Shown one piece after another: positions 1 to 5,884 of a stretch of 14,569 bases of DNA. The stretch is from Sphingomonadaceae bacterium (GTDB lineage Bacteria > Pseudomonadota > Alphaproteobacteria > Sphingomonadales > Sphingomonadaceae), in NCBI GenBank assembly GCA_019239785.1, contig JAFAZM010000116.1:1-14569 (forward strand). The letters run 5' to 3'. Position 1 is the first letter of the stretch. Each line of letters starts with the position of its first letter. Position numbers and translations under genes: made by a program. Under the pieces are notes generated by a model that did no database searches, had not been told where the DNA came from, and saw only the letters and a program-made list of their open reading frames with translations.

Positions 1-8
1 CGTAGAGA

Positions 9-162
9 TCCTCCCCTGCAAGGGGAGGGGGACCGCGGCGCGAAGCGCCGTGGTGGAGGGGGCCCCGCGGATAAGGCGAACCCCCGTCCGTCCGCTCCGT
101 GCGCAACTCCGGGCCCCCTCCACCACGCTTCGCATGGTGTCCCTCCCCGTCCCGGGGAGGAT
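9..162. repeat. long imperfect palindromic intergenic repeat upstream of cobT
   Basis: The stretch folds as a nested palindrome. The core arms 50-65 and 111-126 are perfect 16-base reverse complements. Smaller hairpins lie outside them: CTCCCC/GGGGAG near 11-27, GCGGCGC/GCGCCG near 35-50, and CCACGC/GCATGG plus CTCCCC/GGGGAG near 123-159. The outer ends mirror each other (TCCTCCCC at the left, GGGGAGGA at the right). Elements of this look are common between genes in sphingomonads, from general knowledge rather than a search. The right end supplies the ribosome binding site of cobT. Short ORFs across it are not genes. Confidence 0.8.
154..161 (+). promoter_or_regulatory. ribosome binding site of cobT
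   Basis: GGGGAGGA lies five bases before a GTG start at 167. It fixes that GTG as the start of cobT and at the same time forms the outer arm of the palindromic repeat. Confidence 0.75.
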
Positions 163-166
163 TTAG

Positions 167-2005
167 GTGGCCGAGGACAATCCGCTCGAATCCTTCCGCC
201 AGGCGCTGGCCGGGGCGACGCGGGCGCTGGCGCGGGATGGCGAGGTCGAGCTCGGCTTCACCAGCGACATGCCGGCGGTCAATGGCAAGAGCATCAAGGC
301 GCCGATGCCGGGCCGGTCGCTCTCGCTGAAGGAGGCGACCGAGGCCCGGGGCTTCGCCGACGCGGCGGCGCTCAGGCTGCGGCATCACAATGCGAGGCTG
401 CACCAGCGTGGCGCGCCGGACGACGAGGTGGCGCGCGCAGTGTTCGATGCGGCCGAGCAGGCGCGGGTCGAGGCGCTCGGCACGCGCGGCATGGCCGGGG
501 TGCGCGCCAATCTCGCCCAGCTTGCCGAGCTGCGCCTGCGCACCGACCCACTGGTGCGGGCGCGCAGCCGCGAGGAGGTGCCCTTGGGCTCCGCGATCGG
601 GCTGATGGTGCGCGAGCGGCTGACCGGCGAGGCGCCGCCCGAGGCCGCGCGCACCGGCCTCAAACTGGTCAGCGACTGGATCGAGGACAAGGCCGGCGCA
701 GACCTCGACGCGCTCGGCCTCGTCATCGACGACCAGGCCGCCTTCGCGGCGCTCGCCACCAAGCTGCTGCGCGACCTCGAGCTGGTCGAGGGCGATCCCG
801 CCGCGGACCTGGAGCCCGACGACACCGACGACGAGGGCGGCGAGGAGGAGGCCGAGAGCGGCGACGAGCAGGAGCAGAACGAGGAGGACGAGGCCGGCGG
901 CCGGGGCGAGGCCGAGATACGCGGCGAGCAGGACCAGAGCGGCGAGGATTCGAGCGAGAGCGAATGGGCCGAGGACGACCTCACCGAATCCTCCGATTCG
1001 CTCGGCGAGGAAGGCGAGGAGGGGATGCTGCCGGTCCGGCCGAATCGCCCGCTCTCCGATTTGCCGCCAAGGTTCGACTACAAGATCTTCAGCACCGCCT
1101 ATGACGAGGAGGTGCCGGCCACCGCCTTGTGCGACGAGGAGGAATTGGGGCGGCTGCGCGCCTATCTCGATCAGCAGCTCGTCCATCTGCAGAGCGCCGT
1201 CACCAAGCTCGCCAACCGGCTGCAGCGGCGGCTGATGGCGCAGCAGTCGCGCAGCTGGGAGTTCGACCAGGAAGAGGGGCTGCTCGACGCCGCCCGGCTC
1301 GCCCGGGTCGTCGTCAACCCGGTCCATTCGCTCTCCTATAAGGTCGAGCGCGACACCGAGTTCCGCGATACCGTTGTCACCTTGCTGCTCGACAATTCGG
1401 GCTCGATGCGCGGCCGGCCGATCTCGATCGCCGCGATCAGCGCCGACATCCTCGCCCGCACGCTCGAGCGCTGCGGGGTCAAGGTCGAGATATTGGGCTT
1501 CACCACCCGCGCCTGGAAGGGCGGGCAGAGCCGGGAGAAGTGGCTCGCCGACGGCCGCCCCCCCACTCCGGGCCGGCTGAACGACCTGCGCCACATCGTC
1601 TACAAGGAAGCGGACGAACCCTGGCGGCGGGCGCGCCGCAATCTCGGCCTGATGATGCGCGAGGGGCTGCTCAAGGAGAATATCGACGGCGAGGCCTTGC
1701 TCTGGGCCCACAACCGGCTGATCGGCCGGGTCGAGGAGCGCAAGATCCTGATGGTGATCTCGGACGGCGCGCCGGTCGACGATTCCACCCTCTCGGTGAA
1801 CAGCGGCACCTATCTCGAGCGGCATCTGCGCCAGGTGATCGCCTGGATCGAATCCCGCTCGCCGGTCGAATTGATCGCGATCGGCATCGGCCACGACGTC
1901 ACCCGCTATTACGAGCGGGCGGTCACGATCATGGACGCGGAGCAGCTCGGCGGCACGATGGTCGAGCAGCTGGCCGCCTTGTTCGACACGCCGGACGTGC
2001 GCTGA
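167..2005 (+). CDS. cobT: cobaltochelatase subunit CobT (VWA-domain protein)
   Basis: CobT works with the AAA+ ATPase CobS and the large subunit CobN to insert cobalt into hydrogenobyrinic acid a,c-diamide in the aerobic cobalamin pathway; it is cytoplasmic. The 612 residues show the family order: an N-terminal helical domain (about 1-215), a very acidic Glu/Asp/Ser-rich linker (about 215-290), and a C-terminal von Willebrand A domain with a MIDAS motif DNSGSM at 409-414 and a second metal-site segment SDGAP starting at 532. Length matches the family. The GTG start follows a strong GGGGAGGA. No other cob gene is visible; cobS would be expected upstream, outside the window. CobS/CobT also resemble MoxR/VWA chaperone pairs, so a role other than cobalt chelation cannot be excluded. 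The stop overlaps the next start by one base. Confidence 0.93.
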   Translation: MAEDNPLESFRQALAGATRALARDGEVELGFTSDMPAVNGKSIKAPMPGRSLSLKEATEARGFADAAALRLRHHNARLHQRGAPDDEVARAVFDAAEQARVEALGTRGMAGVRANLAQLAELRLRTDPLVRARSREEVPLGSAIGLMVRERLTGEAPPEAARTGLKLVSDWIEDKAGADLDALGLVIDDQAAFAALATKLLRDLELVEGDPAADLEPDDTDDEGGEEEAESGDEQEQNEEDEAGGRGEAEIRGEQDQSGEDSSESEWAEDDLTESSDSLGEEGEEGMLPVRPNRPLSDLPPRFDYKIFSTAYDEEVPATALCDEEELGRLRAYLDQQLVHLQSAVTKLANRLQRRLMAQQSRSWEFDQEEGLLDAARLARVVVNPVHSLSYKVERDTEFRDTVVTLLLDNSGSMRGRPISIAAISADILARTLERCGVKVEILGFTTRAWKGGQSREKWLADGRPPTPGRLNDLRHIVYKEADEPWRRARRNLGLMMREGLLKENIDGEALLWAHNRLIGRVEERKILMVISDGAPVDDSTLSVNSGTYLERHLRQVIAWIESRSPVELIAIGIGHDVTRYYERAVTIMDAEQLGGTMVEQLAALFDTPDVR

Positions 2006-2670
2006 TGTTCAACACGATCGAGAACATACTCACCGCCGACGAGCTCGCCGAGCTGCGCGCGATCGCCGCCCGCGCCAATTTCATCGACGGCCGGATCAGC
2101 GCCCCAGGCGCGCCGGTAAAGAACAATCTGGTGGTCGGCGACCGCGCCTTGTTCGACCGCTCGGCCCAGCTCGTCGCCGACGCGCTCTACCGCAACGAGG
2201 ATTTCCGGGTCTTCGCCTTTCCCAAGGCGATGGTGCCGCCGGTCCTCACCCGTTACGGCGAGGGCATGTATTACGGCACGCATACCGATGCGGCTTTCAT
2301 GGCGCATCCGACGCGGATGCTGCGCAGCGACCTCTCCTGCACCGTCTTCCTGAGCGACCCGGACAGCTATGAAGGCGGCGACCTGGTCAGCCGGATCGGC
2401 AACGCCGAACTGCGGCTGCGCGCGCCGGCCGGGGCGGCGATCGTCTATCCCTCGACCACCCTGCATCGGGTGGACAAGGTGACCCGCGGCGAGCGGCTGG
2501 TCGCGCTCACCTTCATCGAAAGCCGGATCGCCGACATGGAGGAGCGCGAACTGCTCTACGAACTGAGCGAGGTCGCCGCGATCGCCGGCGAGAAGATGGA
2601 CATCGACACCTATACGCGACTGCAGCGCGTCCAGCAGAATCTGCTGCGCAAATGGAGCGACCCGGACTGA
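2005..2670 (+). CDS. PKHD-type Fe(II)/2-oxoglutarate dioxygenase (PiuC/YbiX family)
   Basis: A 221-residue cytoplasmic protein of the prolyl-4-hydroxylase-like superfamily. The double-stranded beta-helix metal site is visible: H93 and D95 in GTHTDAAF, the distal H154 in LHRVDKV, and the 2-oxoglutarate-binding R164 in GERLVALTF. The C-terminal helical tail (about 175-221) is typical of PiuC/YbiX. Its substrate is unknown; family members are often found beside TonB-dependent siderophore receptors and are linked to iron acquisition. Here it sits directly behind cobT: TGATG shares one base between stop and start, so translation is probably coupled. The start is fixed by that junction and by the family-like beginning MFNTIENILT. 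Family call is firm, function open. Confidence 0.9.
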   Translation: MFNTIENILTADELAELRAIAARANFIDGRISAPGAPVKNNLVVGDRALFDRSAQLVADALYRNEDFRVFAFPKAMVPPVLTRYGEGMYYGTHTDAAFMAHPTRMLRSDLSCTVFLSDPDSYEGGDLVSRIGNAELRLRAPAGAAIVYPSTTLHRVDKVTRGERLVALTFIESRIADMEERELLYELSEVAAIAGEKMDIDTYTRLQRVQQNLLRKWSDPD

Positions 2671-2678
2671 ATGCGCGA

Positions 2679-2733
2679 CCGGCGCCTCCTTACGGAAGCG
2701 CCGGCCGGACCTCACCGCCGCGGGTGGGGCTTT
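2679..2733. terminator. possible terminator region between convergent genes
   Basis: Two hairpins lie between the dioxygenase stop (2670) and the stop of the leftward glycine-zipper gene (2743). The first is a perfect 7-bp stem, CCGGCGC 2679-2685 with GCGCCGG 2698-2704. The second is 2710-2716 with 2723-2729 (one G-T pair), followed by CTTT. The T run is short, so efficiency on the plus strand is uncertain. Confidence 0.4.
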
Positions 2734-2742
2734 GATCCCATG

Positions 2743-3141
2743 TTACCGGTTACGGCACTCGCTACGGTCGATCGCCCGGCCGGCGAGTGCGCCGGCGCCG
2801 GCGCCGATGATCGCGCCGACCGTCCCGTCATGGCGGCCCGCGACGCTGCTGCCGAGCAGGCCGCCGGCGATCGCGCCGAGGATCGTGCCGGTCGAGCCGC
2901 TGCAGCGCTGGCCGTAATGATTGTAGTAGCGCCCGCCATAATAGGTCTGCGGCGCGTAGCGCTGGCCGTAATAGCGGCTGTCGTAGCGCTGACCGTAATA
3001 GCGGTTGTCGTAGCGCTGGCCGTAATAGCGGTTGTCATAGCGTTGCGAATAGCCGTAGCGGCTCTGGGCCTCGGCGGCGGCCGGCAGGGCGGTCAGCGCC
3101 GAAGCGGCGATGGCGGTGGAAAGAATGATCTTCTTCAACAT
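2743..3141 (-). CDS. exported glycine-zipper (2TM, Rick_17kDa-like) envelope protein with Tyr/Arg-rich repeats
   Basis: A 132-residue protein. Residues 1-25 form a classical signal peptide (MLKKII, hydrophobic core, cleavage near AEA-QS). Residues 27-78 are a Tyr/Arg/Gly/Gln-rich segment with three 9-residue repeats RYDNRYYGQ. Residues 85-122 form a glycine zipper (GAIAGGLLG and GAIIGAGAGALAG) as in the 17-kDa surface antigen/2TM family, which inserts in or associates with the outer membrane. Two cysteines (80 and 129) flank the zipper. The reading frame is open far upstream, but the start at 3141 is chosen because it begins the signal peptide and has AAGGAG eight bases before it. The gene is convergent with the dioxygenase and divergent from the phytase-like gene. 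Cellular role unknown; the family is often stress-related or structural. Confidence 0.88.
   Translation of the reverse strand: MLKKIILSTAIAASALTALPAAAEAQSRYGYSQRYDNRYYGQRYDNRYYGQRYDSRYYGQRYAPQTYYGGRYYNHYGQRCSGSTGTILGAIAGGLLGSSVAGRHDGTVGAIIGAGAGALAGRAIDRSECRNR
2957..3037 (-). repeat. three tandem 27-bp repeats inside the glycine-zipper gene
   Basis: Copies at 2957-2983, 2984-3010 and 3011-3037 differ from each other at only a few bases and encode the 9-residue unit RYDNRYYGQ (one copy has S for N). Degenerate half-copies flank the array. The near identity at the DNA level suggests recent expansion, and copy number may vary between strains. Confidence 0.85.
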
Positions 3142-3264
3142 GATACGAGCTCCTTCGTCTTTCTGGCCGGGTGCCGGACCTGTGGCGGCGCCGGCCTTCG
3201 ACATGACGTCCTTCTGCGCCGATTCGCTTGAGCCCGTCCTGAATGCCCTCGTCAGGCGTCGTTC

Positions 3265-4278
3265 ATGATTCTTTGGGGTTTTCCTGAACAGCTTTGGCGG
3301 TCGCGAGGGAAGAGGGCGGCGTTCGTCGCGCTCGTCTTCGCCGCGCTCGCAACCAACATCGCGCTTCCGCCCGAGCCCCCGCTGCCGGGCCCGGCGATGG
3401 CGATGCTCGAGGCCCGGCCGGTGGCGCTCGACGAAAGCGCGCCCGCGCGCCGCCGGGTGGGCAGCCTCGACTTCCTCGGCGGCTGGGTGCTGACCAGCGA
3501 TTCCGCGCGCTTCGGCGGCCTCTCCACGCTCCATGTCGAGAACGGCCAGGTCGCCGCGCTCAGCGACACCGGCACCCTGTTCCGCTTCGCCGTGCCGCAG
3601 GGGGCCGGGCGCGAGCCGGTCCGCATCGATCCGCTCGGCGACGGCCCCGGCCCGGCGACCCGCAAGTCCAACCGCGACACCGAATCGATGGTCATCCTTG
3701 GGCCGTGGCTCTGGGCCGGGTTCGAGCGGCACAACATGATCTGGCGCTTCCGGCTCGCGGACCTTTCGGCGGCCGCCTCGGCCGCGCCGCCGCTGATGCG
3801 CGACTGGCGTGCGAATTCCGGGCCCGAAGCCATGGTCCGACTGGCCGACGGCCGCTTCCTGGTCTTCTGCGAAGGCTCGGACGACGAGCGGCCGCTGAGC
3901 GACGTCGTCCTGTTCGGCGGCGATCCCGCCGATCCGCGCACGCCGGCGCAACTGCTCCATTACCGGCGGGTGCCGGGCTATCGGGTGAGCGACGCGACCC
4001 TGCTGCCCGACGGCAGGCTGCTGGTCCTCAACCGCCGCTTCGAATGGCTGGAAGGCTTCTCGCTTGCGGTGACCGTCGCCGATCTTCCCGATCTGCGCCC
4101 CGGCGCGACCATCGTCCCGCACGAGCTCGCCCGGCTGCAGCCGCCGCTGACGATCGACAATATGGAAGGGGTGAGCGCGACCGTCGAGGATGGCCGGACC
4201 ATCGTCTGGCTCGTCTCCGACGACAATTTCTTCCCGCTGCAACGGACGCTGCTGCTGAAGTTCGCGCTGGCGGGGTAA
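3265..4278 (+). CDS. exported phytase-like esterase domain protein (PF13449 type)
   Basis: A 337-residue protein with an N-terminal hydrophobic segment (about 18-34, after RSRGKR) that should act as signal peptide or anchor. The rest looks like the phytase-like beta-propeller family: FGGLSTLHV with SDTG, then RDTESM, GFERHNMIWRF, GPEAMVRLADGRFLVFCEGSDD and, near the end, DNMEGVSA. Such proteins are annotated as esterase-like activity of phytase family proteins; true phytase activity is unproven for most and the substrate is unknown. The ATG at 3265 is the only start close to the hydrophobic segment, but no good ribosome binding site precedes it. It diverges from the glycine-zipper gene across 123 bases and is followed by a palindromic repeat rather than another gene. 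Confidence 0.82.
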   Translation: MILWGFPEQLWRSRGKRAAFVALVFAALATNIALPPEPPLPGPAMAMLEARPVALDESAPARRRVGSLDFLGGWVLTSDSARFGGLSTLHVENGQVAALSDTGTLFRFAVPQGAGREPVRIDPLGDGPGPATRKSNRDTESMVILGPWLWAGFERHNMIWRFRLADLSAAASAAPPLMRDWRANSGPEAMVRLADGRFLVFCEGSDDERPLSDVVLFGGDPADPRTPAQLLHYRRVPGYRVSDATLLPDGRLLVLNRRFEWLEGFSLAVTVADLPDLRPGATIVPHELARLQPPLTIDNMEGVSATVEDGRTIVWLVSDDNFFPLQRTLLLKFALAG

Positions 4279-4288
4279 CCCTCAGACG

Positions 4289-4377
4289 TCATCCCGGACT
4301 TGATCCGGGCTCCATGAACACGAACTGCGCGAACCTGCCGCTTCCGTGTTCATAGATCCTGACTTTCGTCAGGATGA
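4289..4377. repeat. three-hairpin palindromic intergenic element (REP/MITE-like)
   Basis: Three perfect stems lie in a row. CCCGGA 4293-4298 pairs with TCCGGG 4304-4309. ATGAACACG 4314-4322 pairs with CGTGTTCAT 4345-4353. ATCCTGA 4356-4362 pairs with TCAGGAT 4369-4375. The outer ends GTCATCC and GGATGAA are also near reverse complements, so the whole element is palindromic. The left hairpin resembles the widespread alphaproteobacterial GTCATCCCGGACTTGATCCG repeat. It lies between the phytase-like gene and the 3' end of rpmB, so it could serve as terminator for both. Short ORFs across it are artefacts. Confidence 0.85.
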
Positions 4378-4408
4378 AGTGGTGCAATCGCGGAGGTTCG
4401 CGGGGCGG

Positions 4409-4708
4409 TTACGCCGCCGCGGCGCTCTCGGCCTGCTTCTTGGCGATCTCGCGCTTCAGGCGCCGGACCTTGAGGCTCAGCTCGTCGTCGCTGGCCTTGA
4501 GCAGCCAATTGTCGAGGCCGCCGACATGCTCGACCGAGCGCAGCCCGCTCATCGAGACGCGCAGCTTGACGCCGCGCTGCAGCGTGTCGGAGATCAGGGT
4601 CACGTTCTGCAGATTGGGCAGGAACGTGCGCTTGGTCTTGTTGTTGGCGTGGGAAACATTGTTGCCCACCAGCCGGCCCTTGCCGGTCAGCTCGCAAATC
4701 CGCGACAT
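4409..4708 (-). CDS. rpmB: 50S ribosomal protein L28
   Basis: A 99-residue basic protein of the large ribosomal subunit. It begins MSRICELTGKG, followed by the diagnostic VGNNVSHANNKTKRTFLPNLQ and later VSMSGLRSVEHVGG. The C-terminal helix ending KQAESAAAA is the longer tail seen in alphaproteobacteria (E. coli L28 is 78 aa). The frame is open to 4786, but the conserved N-terminus and an AGGAAGAG ribosome binding site just upstream of 4708 set the start. It is transcribed leftward, probably alone, from the promoter at 4758-4786. A palindromic element follows its stop. Confidence 0.97.
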   Translation of the reverse strand: MSRICELTGKGRLVGNNVSHANNKTKRTFLPNLQNVTLISDTLQRGVKLRVSMSGLRSVEHVGGLDNWLLKASDDELSLKVRRLKREIAKKQAESAAAA

Positions 4709-4757
4709 TTCAATCTCTTCCTGGAATGGGAGCCCGAAGCGTCCCGGAAAGGTGGCG

Positions 4758-4786
4758 CCGATAGCGGGACGCGGGAGATTCGTCAA
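4758..4786 (-). promoter_or_regulatory. candidate sigma-70-type promoter of rpmB
   Basis: On the minus strand, TTGACG (4786-4781) is followed after 17 bases by TATCGG (4763-4758). The -35 matches the housekeeping consensus at five of six positions; the -10 is weak but starts TAT. Transcription would begin near 4751, giving a leader of about 43 bases containing AGGAAGAG. Confidence 0.6.
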
Positions 4787-4816
4787 CCGCCGAGCTGGCT
4801 CGGTCAGGCGCGCCGG

Positions 4817-5038
4817 TCAGCGAGCGTCGTTCTCCTTCACCGCATTCCAGTAAGCGCGCAGCAACGGCCGGGCCGCGAACAGGCCGAAGACGAACAGGGT
4901 TGCGAAAGGCCGGGCGGAGATGAGCCAGAAGGCGGCGGCCGCCAGCCCCAATCCGACCTTGATCACGTCCTCCCTGGGCAAATGCGCGTCTAGCCGGAAC
5001 TTGTCCCAATCTCGAGTGCCGGCTTTCGGAACCGGCAT
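4817..5038 (-). CDS. small hypothetical membrane protein (73 aa)
   Basis: I do not recognise a named family. The protein has a polar, charged N-terminus (MPVPKAGTRDWDKFRLDAHL) and then two hydrophobic segments (about 26-42 and 45-60) separated by SARPF, ending in a charged tail. It could be a two-pass helical hairpin in the inner membrane. Coding is supported by amino-acid make-up and by its position between the divergent 76-aa gene and rpmB on the same strand. No clear Shine-Dalgarno precedes 5038. It is unlikely to depend on rpmB function, as rpmB has its own promoter between the two. Confidence 0.65.
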   Translation of the reverse strand: MPVPKAGTRDWDKFRLDAHLPREDVIKVGLGLAAAAFWLISARPFATLFVFGLFAARPLLRAYWNAVKENDAR

Positions 5039-5115
5039 GATCGTTGCGGAGAGGAAACCAATCTGGCATCGCTTCGTTGACCGGCAAAGCTTGTTCGAAA
5101 AACCAGAGGGCTCTC

Positions 5116-5346
5116 ATGCGCACCATCCTGCTCGTCGTCGCGCTGTTGATCGTCATCGCCATGGCGCTGGTCTGGACCGGCGTCATCAACCTCAACCGCA
5201 ACGCCAACGGCTCGGTCTCGATCGAGACCAAGGACGTCGAGGTCGGCACGACCAAGGCCAACGTCCAGGTGCCGGTGGTGCGGACCGAGACCCGCCAGGT
5301 CGACGTGCCGGCGGTCGCGGTCAGCAACGGATCCAACGCCCAATAA
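5116..5346 (+). CDS. small membrane-anchored hypothetical protein (76 aa)
   Basis: One N-terminal transmembrane segment (residues about 4-22, RTILLVVALLIVIAMALVW) is followed by a soluble, probably periplasmic tail rich in Val and Thr with a repeated VQVPVV / VDVPAV pattern. The frame is open from 5044, but the start at 5116 is preferred because it has GAGGG six bases upstream and begins directly with the membrane segment. It diverges from the 73-aa gene. Its stop codon lies in the sequence CAATAAGC, which also bears on the start of tadA. Function unknown. Confidence 0.75.
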   Translation: MRTILLVVALLIVIAMALVWTGVINLNRNANGSVSIETKDVEVGTTKANVQVPVVRTETRQVDVPAVAVSNGSNAQ

Positions 5347-5369
5347 GCGCCTTTCCCTTTCCCGAGCCG

Positions 5370-5801
5370 ATGCGCCTCGCGCTCGACGCTGCGGCCGCCG
5401 CCGCGCGCGAGGGCGAGGTGCCGGTCGGGGCGGTGGTGACCCGTGCCGGCGAGGTGCTCGGCGTCGGCCGCAACCGGATGCGCGCCGACAGCGACCCGAC
5501 CGCCCATGCCGAGATGGTGGCGATGCGCGCCGCGGCGGCGAAGCTCGGCGATTGCCGGCTCGACGGCTGCGATCTCTGGGTGACGCTGGAGCCGTGCGCG
5601 ATGTGCGCCGGGGCGATGGCACTGGCGCGGATCGGCCGGCTCTATTTCGGCGCCGCCGATCCAAAGGGCGGCGCCGTCCTCCACGGCCCGCGCCTCTTCT
5701 CCCAGCCGACCTGCCACCACGCGCCCGAAATCTATCCCGGCATCGGCGAAGGCGAGGCAGGCGAGCTGCTGCGCGACTTCTTCAGGGCGCGGCGCACATA
5801 A
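5370..5801 (+). CDS. tadA: tRNA(adenine-34) deaminase TadA
   Basis: TadA converts adenosine to inosine at the wobble position of tRNA-Arg(ACG) in the cytoplasm. The zinc deaminase site is complete: H46 and the proton-shuttling E48 in TAHAEMVA, and C76 and C79 in LEPCAMC. PVGAVV (18-23) and GAADPKGGAV (95-103) are typical family blocks. The 143 residues are slightly short at the N-terminus. ATG 5370 is the first standard in-frame start, yet the preceding codons (SAFPFPEP) look like TadA coding sequence and reach back to an ATA at 5343-5345 that overlaps the upstream stop. No good ribosome binding site precedes 5370. Either a non-standard start is used or an ancestral ATG was lost; the enzyme core is intact either way. 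Confidence 0.94.
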   Translation: MRLALDAAAAAAREGEVPVGAVVTRAGEVLGVGRNRMRADSDPTAHAEMVAMRAAAAKLGDCRLDGCDLWVTLEPCAMCAGAMALARIGRLYFGAADPKGGAVLHGPRLFSQPTCHHAPEIYPGIGEGEAGELLRDFFRARRT

Positions 5802-5842
5802 TTCTTCTCCTCGAAATCGAGGGGAGGATTCGGAGGAAAATA

Positions 5843-5871
5843 TTGTCGGCTGCCGAAATAACCGGCTAGTA
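5843..5871 (+). promoter_or_regulatory. weak candidate promoter of the HlyC/CorC-type gene
   Basis: TTGTCG at 5843-5848 and CTAGTA at 5866-5871 are 17 bases apart. Transcription would start near 5878, only about seven bases before the ATG at 5885. That fits the absence of a Shine-Dalgarno there, but both boxes are poor matches. The small hairpin CCTCG/CGAGG at 5809-5822 just upstream may end the tadA transcript. Confidence 0.25.
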
Positions 5872-5884
5872 GGCGCTGACGCTT

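Noticed and set aside
9..162. Possible CRISPR or attachment site in the first bases
   Set aside because: It is one nested palindrome, with no direct repeats and spacers and no integrase nearby.
1909..2715. 268-aa minus-strand frame opposite the dioxygenase
   Set aside because: Shadow of cobT and the dioxygenase; no domain and the plus-strand motifs are clear.
2671..3231. 186-aa plus-strand frame after the dioxygenase
   Set aside because: It runs antisense through the glycine-zipper gene; its Val/Ala repeats are just the reverse of the 27-bp array.
3142..4242. Long upstream extension of the glycine-zipper frame on the minus strand
   Set aside because: It lies opposite the phytase-like gene; the signal peptide and AAGGAG place the real start at 3141.
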